A DNA stretch of 64,000 nucleotides from Mermis nigrescens (lineage: Eukaryota; Nematoda; Enoplea; Mermithida; Mermithidae). Positions 59,333 to 64,000 of this stretch are shown here, piece by piece. The DNA lies in assembly GCA_036768485.1 (NCBI GenBank), contig JAVLUZ010000142.1, positions 5,968,006-6,032,005 of the forward strand, given 5' to 3'. The notes below the pieces were generated by a model. The model searched no databases. It was not told where the DNA came from and was given only the letters and a program-made list of their open reading frames with translations. A program made the position numbers and the translations under genes. How positions within the stretch are numbered: position 1 is the first letter of the stretch; each line of letters begins with the position of its first letter.

Positions 59333-59702
59333 GTAAAGGTCAAAAAATGGTCTTAAAAATGGTGGTATGCACACCTGGGCGTGGGGGCAGAATTCAATTT
59401 TTTAAAATTTTGTCTTGTTTTTTCCTCAATTTTTTGATGCCAATGGATAGTACTCGATGAGAAACGTTGAAAAATGATTCTTTTTTGCCATATCATTTTT
59501 AAGGCAATTTTTTGACCTTTGAAAAATCTTGCACCCTAGAAGTTTAGTGCCGCCCACTTATGATGGTATGGCGAAAAAACACCATTTTTCTTTGTTTCTC
59601 ATCGACCACTATCCATTGGCATCAAAAACTTGCGAAAAATTTAAACAGTTTAATTCTGGGGGTATTTTCCCAATTCCTTGCCCCCACCTACGCCCACATG
59701 TG
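59333..59702 (+). mobile_element. hAT-like MITE, family A, copy A17 (split by A16)
   Basis: 5' part 59333-59369 (GTAAAGGTCAAAAAATGGTC ...) lacks the terminus. The 3' part 59571-59702 has the normal core and the end GCCCACATGTG. Confidence 0.78.
59370..59562 (-). mobile_element. hAT-like MITE, family A, copy A16 (nested in A17)
   Basis: 193 bp, internally deleted: CACACCTGGGCGTGG to CGCCCACTTATG. Flanks GTGGTATG (59362-59369) and ATGGTATG (59563-59570), 7/8. It inserted into the GGTGGTATGGCG core of A17. Confidence 0.88.
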
Positions 59703-59710
59703 GTTGGGGC

Positions 59711-59967
59711 GTACGTGGGCAGCAAGAAAATTCTGGAGGGGTGCAAGATTTTTTGAAGGTCAAAAAATGGCCTTAAAAATGGTGGTATGGCGATAAAAAC
59801 ATCATTTTTTGACGTTTCTCATCAAGCACTATCCATTGGCATCAAAAATTGCGAAAAAAAAACGAAAAAATTTTCAAAAATTGAATTCTGGGGGTATTTT
59901 GATTTCTGGGGGGTATTTAGGTTTCTGGGGGGGTGCATACCCCCAAAACCGCCCACACCCAGGTGTG
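59711..59967 (+). mobile_element. hAT-like MITE, family A, copy A18
   Basis: GTACGTGGGCAGC to CCCAGGTGTG, 257 bp, starting 9 bases after the end of A17. No matching duplication at its two ends. Confidence 0.85.
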
Positions 59968-60688
59968 GGGAGTCCCCCAGACTATTTTTAGGATAGGGAG
60001 GAATGACCTTCAATTTTTTGGCCAAAAAACACCTAAAAACGGCCGAAAATTTTTATTCTTTATGGGGGTCAAAAATTTTCTGGCTTCGGGCGATCGGACG
60101 ATGATCAACTTAATGTGGGAGGGATCCTCGCACTATCCTCCTGTTTCATGTATAAGGGGAGGTGAGAGGTATTTATCCACCCGCCGTAGGATCCAAAATT
60201 CTGGTATTTTTGAGTAATTTTGGCCCCAAACAGTGTATTTTTAAGCTTTCACCATGATTTACCTATTATAGACAACTTACTGTCAAGATTCTGGATTTTA
60301 CCCCTCCTCCCTGGCCACGTATTCCCAATTTAAACTTTCCCTGGCTACCCTGACCTTGTGCGGTTTATAGGTGCTCAATTCACACTACATGATGACATGG
60401 CCAACCATAGCTTGTGTATTCTACAAGCAACTTTTCTTGATTTATAAAGACTCTTCGAGACCGTCTGTGTACACGTACAAAGATTTTTGGAAGAAAAAAC
60501 GGTAGAAATATAAAAGAATTTAATTTCAAATTTCCGTCTGCTTTACCTATTTGGCTTCATAACGGTTAAATTGAGTTCGGGTAAAAACTTCATGCCGATT
60601 ACTGCATGTGTGACTTCTTTTTATATGCCTCCAACATTAAATCTAAAAGTTCAAATCAGTCAAAATATTCTATTCATAGATGCACAAG
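59968..60688. other. Stretch with repeat-like pieces
   Basis: Purine/pyrimidine runs near 60110-60180 resemble 59130-59330 (GGGAGG, CCTCCTG words). A D-like CGTACAAAGATTTTTGGA is near 60474. No gene. Confidence 0.35.
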
Positions 60689-60696
60689 GTCAGGAT

Positions 60697-60844
60697 CACA
60701 TATAGGCGTGGGAGATGTTTGTACCTTCCAGAAGTTGATATACCCCCGCAGATTACTGTAGAACCCCAGAATTCTATTTTTAATAACATTTTTGGCGATT
60801 TACCCCATCCCGACCCCTCTGGATTTCGGTGTTGCCCATGTATG
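60697..60844 (-). mobile_element. hAT-like MITE, family B, copy B6
   Basis: 148 bp, CACATATAGGCGTGGGAG to GTTGCCCATGTATG, with CAGATTACTGTAGA in the middle. Flanks GTCAGGAT (60689-60696) and GTCAGGGA (60845-60852), 6/8. Confidence 0.82.
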
Positions 60845-60852
60845 GTCAGGGA

Positions 60853-61127
60853 CGCACGTGGCCGTGGGAGAGGGTGGGTTTGGGAGTATGCAACCCTCAG
60901 AAGGCCGAATACCTCCTTCCAGAAACCAAAATACCCCCCCCAGAAAACCAAATACCCCCGAAATTCAATTTTTGATTTTCGTTTTTCCGCAATTTTTGAT
61001 GCCAATGAGTGCTGGATGAGAAACGTTGAAAAATGGTGTTTTTTCCGCCTTACCCCCATTTTTAAGACCATTTTTGACCTTTGAAAATCTTGCACACCTC
61101 CCAGAATTTTGCTGCTGCCCACCTAAA
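60853..61127 (-). mobile_element. hAT-like MITE, family A, copy A19
   Basis: CGCACGTGGCCGTGGGAG to GCTGCTGCCCACCTAAA. It abuts B6: the 8 bases between them serve as the right duplication of B6. A19's own duplication is not clear. Confidence 0.8.
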
Positions 61128-61470
61128 TCCAATTTTGAAACATTCTAATGACAGTCGAAACAAATTATTGTCAGATTGGCATGAGAACGATTTATTAAAT
61201 CACGAAATCGGCGCGACGTACTGGAACGTTTTAAGTGATTAGAGCATTTTAAACTCAAAGCTGGAGTTTTATTAAGAGAAATAAAAGTGCCGGGAAACTT
61301 TGTATGAAGACATATTGAACAGAAAGAAATCAATAATAAGTGGAGAATTTACTATATTTTACTACTTTTATTCTTGTAAAATATTGTACTGCATGGAAGG
61401 ACTATGCCGAAAGTTGTAGGTATCACTGGAAAAATCTTTGCCGAATTAAAAGCATGCTTTAAGACCATAT
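61128..61470. other. Stretch with nothing recognised
   Basis: A short open frame on the minus strand (61145-61333) has no recognised similarity. No transposon termini. Confidence 0.35.
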
Positions 61471-61477
61471 ATCCATG

Positions 61478-61800
61478 TACATCATGGGAATTCTAGGTAG
61501 GGGTCTAGCTCAAAAATTCTTTAAAAAACTGCCCTTTTTGACTAAAAAACACTGTTTTTAGACGTTTCAGACAATGCTAGTTTTTTTCGAGAAAATAAAA
61601 GATAAGAAATTTCGAATTAATTTGTTAAAAAATCGAGAAAATTGAAAAAATATAGGTAGTAAAACAATGTGTATATGGCGCGAAGCGCCGAAAATTAGGG
61701 GCTTTTTATTCATAAATAAGCTAAAAACGCTTAAAAAAGCACACTTTTTACAATTTGTTCAAAAAGTAGGCAATTCTGGGGGGGGGTCGCCTCGCCAGCT
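61478..61800 (+). mobile_element. Family C, copy C4
   Basis: CATGTACATCATGGGAATTC start, GTTTCAGACAATGCTAG motif, TGGCGCGAAGCGCC palindrome at 61676 and the G-rich end near 61778. Right terminus eroded. Confidence 0.6.
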
Positions 61801-61837
61801 ATTAGGTGGAGTCAGTAGCCATTCTGGTGGTCAGACC

Positions 61838-62080
61838 CATTAGGTGGGCAGCACCGAAATTCTGGGGGAGTAAAAGATTTTCAAAGGTCAAAAAATGGTC
61901 TTAAAAATAGTGGTATGGCGAAAAAACACAATTTTTTAGCGTTTCTCATCAAGCACCAAAAAAATTGCGAAATAAAACGAAAAAAAATTTCAAAAATTGA
62001 ATTCTTGGGGGTATTTTGATTTCTGGGGGGTATTTGGCCTTCTGGGGGCTGCATACCCCAATTCCCCACGCCCGCGTGTG
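61838..62080 (+). mobile_element. hAT-like MITE, family A, copy A20
   Basis: CATTAGGTGGGCAGC to CGCCCGCGTGTG, 243 bp. Flanks match only 5/8. It ends 168 bases upstream of the Tim8 start codon, so it lies in or next to that gene's promoter. Confidence 0.85.
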
Positions 62081-62248
62081 GTCAAAAACCCCCAAAACCC
62101 CAAGAACACACGTTAAGGACTATATGTCGATTATTTGTTTTTCCATCATTCAATATGATGCAGCGTTTATAGATAATTTTCTTGCGACTGACGCAATGCA
62201 AGGTTTGACAGTGTATTTAGGTGCTACAGTCGGTGTCGGTTAGATAAA

Positions 62249-62533
62249 ATGAATTTAGATTCTAGTCTCGGTAGCTTGTCAGGCAGCAGTCAGTCGCCAT
62301 CAGTGGACAGCACCTTAGCAAGATTCGTCGAAAGTGAAACTGAACGTCAGAAGTTCACAAATTTAGTTATAACATTGAGCGAAAGTTGCTTCGATATGTG
62401 CTTCGCAAGTTCTTTAGGACCACGTTTGGATTCAAAGGCCGAAACCTGTCTGGTGAATTGTGTCAATCGCACAATAGACGCATCGTCTTTTTTAGCAAGT
62501 CGAATGGCGAATGTAGCCACGAAAATGAGTTGA
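62249..62533 (+). CDS. TIMM8: Tim8-like mitochondrial intermembrane-space chaperone
   Basis: Complete 94-residue intronless frame, ATG at 62249, TGA at 62531-62533. Small Tim proteins ferry hydrophobic precursors across the mitochondrial intermembrane space to the TIM22/TIM23 complexes; Tim8 works with Tim13. The twin CX3C motifs are present: C47-FDM-C51 and C67-LVN-C71, which form the two disulfides of the family. FVESETERQKFTNLV, GPRLDSKAETC and NCVNRTIDASSFL match the Tim8/DDP1 pattern (GPKLDSRAE...FVNCVERFIDTS). The CX3C pairs are separated by 15 residues, one more than in human TIMM8A. The N-terminus is Ser-rich as in other Tim8 proteins, and there is no cleavable presequence. The context TAAAATGA is a modest start. 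Neighbours are MITEs only. Confidence 0.95.
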   Translation: MNLDSSLGSLSGSSQSPSVDSTLARFVESETERQKFTNLVITLSESCFDMCFASSLGPRLDSKAETCLVNCVNRTIDASSFLASRMANVATKMS

Positions 62534-63026
62534 AATGATCAGATAGATATTCATTTATGTTTTATCCTCGAAGTGTATGATTTAAGGAGACGGTGGCGCG
62601 CATCCCATTTTGGCAGTTGGAGTCAGTCCCTGTCATTGATAGAAAACATTTTTTCGTTTTACGGCATCATTCAATATGCGGAGACATTTTTGATGGATGG
62701 AAGTCTTTGAAAAATGTGTGATTTCAAGTGAAAAAAATTAGCTGTCAAAAATTTATGGCTAAGGTCTTAGTAGGTACATACATGATGAGTGTTAAGGGCT
62801 CTGGCAAAAACTATGGAATCCGTAAGACTCCAAGAATTCGGTGGCACTCATAATCAAATTTTCGGAATTAAATTTTTACAGTCTCCCATTTTTCGCAATT
62901 TTTGATACCAATGGAGAGAGATCGATCGATATGAAACTTGGAAAATGATGTATTTTGCGTCTATGTACCGTCAGTTCTTCGGCTTTTCTTGTAAGTCAGT
63001 TCAACATTGTTTTCCCCATACTTATG
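62534..63026. other. 3' flank of Tim8 and intergenic DNA
   Basis: No further gene recognised. 62880-62945 holds a short A-family core remnant (TTTTTCGCAATTTTTGATAC CAATGG). Confidence 0.4.
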
Positions 63027-63034
63027 TCCCCACC

Positions 63035-63329
63035 TCACGTGGGCGTGAGGTATGCACCCCCCAGAAGTTGGAATATCCCCCAGAAATTGGAATACCCCCC
63101 AGAAATCAAAATACCCCCCAGGATTCAATTTTTGAAATTTTTTTGTTGCTTTTTTAGCGATTTTTTTGATGCCATTGTACAGTGCTCGATAGGAAACGTC
63201 GAAAAATGGTGTTTTTTCCGCCATACGACCACTTTTGAGACCATTTTTTGACCTTTGGAAATTTTTTCACCCCCCCCCTCCCCCAGAAATTTTTTCACAC
63301 CCCCAGAATTTCGGTGCTGCCCACCTATG
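63035..63329 (-). mobile_element. hAT-like MITE, family A, copy A21
   Basis: 295 bp, CTCACGTGGGCGTGAGG to GCTGCCCACCTATG, with the CCCCCCAGAAAT block repeated three to four times, which explains its length. Flanks GTCCCCAC (63027-63034) and GTTCCCAC (63330-63337), 7/8. Confidence 0.9.
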
Positions 63330-63730
63330 GTTCCCACACATTCCATTTGTGCATCGCCTTGTCCGTAGGTCAATCGAAAAATGTTTCAGGGTTACCTTGA
63401 GGGTGGACTTGAAAATTTTGGTTTATGACAATTGTTTTTCGCGATGCGCTTTTCTTTTTGGCTGAAAAAATATGTACTGGTTGAAGTAATTTTTTATTTG
63501 AGTGTTTTAGAAGAGTGAAAATAATTCCTAAATGTTTCAAAAATGCAACGAGGCACTATTATGAGAAACATTTAGCATTTCCTCTTCTTATTAACGGATT
63601 CAATTCTATTTTTTATAACTATCTATGGTATTCCTGTAGCATGTCTTCATCTGTCAAAAATGTATCCACCTACTTGTAGCATGTCTCAACTTGAATCTTT
63701 TTTCGATTTTAGGTTATTCCGCCTACTGAA

Positions 63731-63898
63731 AGAATGTCATCTTATTGATAAAAATTTTTTTGGTTGATTGTTTTTGTTTTTTCCATTTTATTATCTGTCA
63801 ATGGGTGTACTGAAATGTATTGTACCCGTTGACAGTTAATAAAATAAGAAACAAAAAATGAAAAATAAAAAAAATTTTATCGATCAGACGACATTCTG
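63731..63898. repeat. Foldback hairpin
   Basis: AGAATGTCATCTTATTGATA at the left pairs imperfectly with TATCGATCAGACGACATTCT at the right. In the middle TCTGTCAATGGGTGTAC pairs with GTACCCGTTGACAG around an 11-base loop. A T-rich arm pairs with an A-rich arm. About 168 bp. Confidence 0.8.
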
Positions 63899-64000
63899 TC
63901 AAAAATAAAAAAATAAAAAACAAAAAATTCAAAAAAATAAAAATAAGAAAAATAAAAAAAATGAAAATGAAATGATAAAAATGAAGTTCTGCGAGGTGGA
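63899..64000. repeat. A-rich low-complexity tail
   Basis: AAAAATAAAAA-type sequence to near the window edge. No feature recognised. Confidence 0.8.

Overview
The window looks like a piece of an AT-rich, intron-bearing invertebrate nuclear genome, probably an arthropod. The genes are split by GT-AG introns, the proteins are animal-type (a P4-ATPase, a mitochondrial Tim8), and there is no operon layout. The species cannot be named from sequence alone. A run of 100 N at 25095-25194 marks an assembly gap. Only about 2.5 kb of the 64 kb is convincingly protein-coding; the rest is introns and intergenic DNA saturated with small DNA transposons, many inserted into each other.

Genes. (1) 1918-7407 (+): first two exons of an unrecognised lysine-rich coiled-coil protein, split by a 5.1 kb intron full of transposons; a possible third exon lies at 8904-9000. 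(2) 25079-32320 (+): the 3' end of an ATP8A-type phospholipid flippase (P4-ATPase). It runs from the last membrane helices to the C-terminal GYAFS autoinhibitory motif, with a likely optional 37-codon exon; the 5' part is missing or lies in the gap. (3) 52150 down to 39110 (-): four exons of an unrecognised protein, starting with a clear initiator ATG and joined in phase 0, spread over 13 kb of repeat-filled introns; a possible further exon is at 37402-37501. (4) 62249-62533 (+): a complete intronless Tim8-like small Tim chaperone with twin CX3C motifs. The four genes are functionally unrelated.

Mobile DNA. At least 20 copies of one hAT-like MITE family (A, about 240-290 bp) and relatives (B about 115-160 bp, C about 400 bp, D 155-730 bp, Q about 440-700 bp) are present, many with 8 bp target duplications visible at both ends. 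There is also a decayed Tc1/mariner copy (49870-51523), a pogo-like element (56351-57067), other TIR elements (E1, H, I, M) and tRNA-like sequences inside several TIR elements.

Large structures. 13030-16128 is a giant inverted repeat with two arms of about 1.5 kb around a spacer of some 23 bases. 17550-24607 and 34500-44990 hold two related repeat blocks. They are built from arrays carrying GTGTAAAG/CTTTACAC motifs, short palindromic tips pointing inward, and a 475 bp tandem unit (two units in one block, four in the other). These blocks are the best candidates in the window for an undescribed element type.
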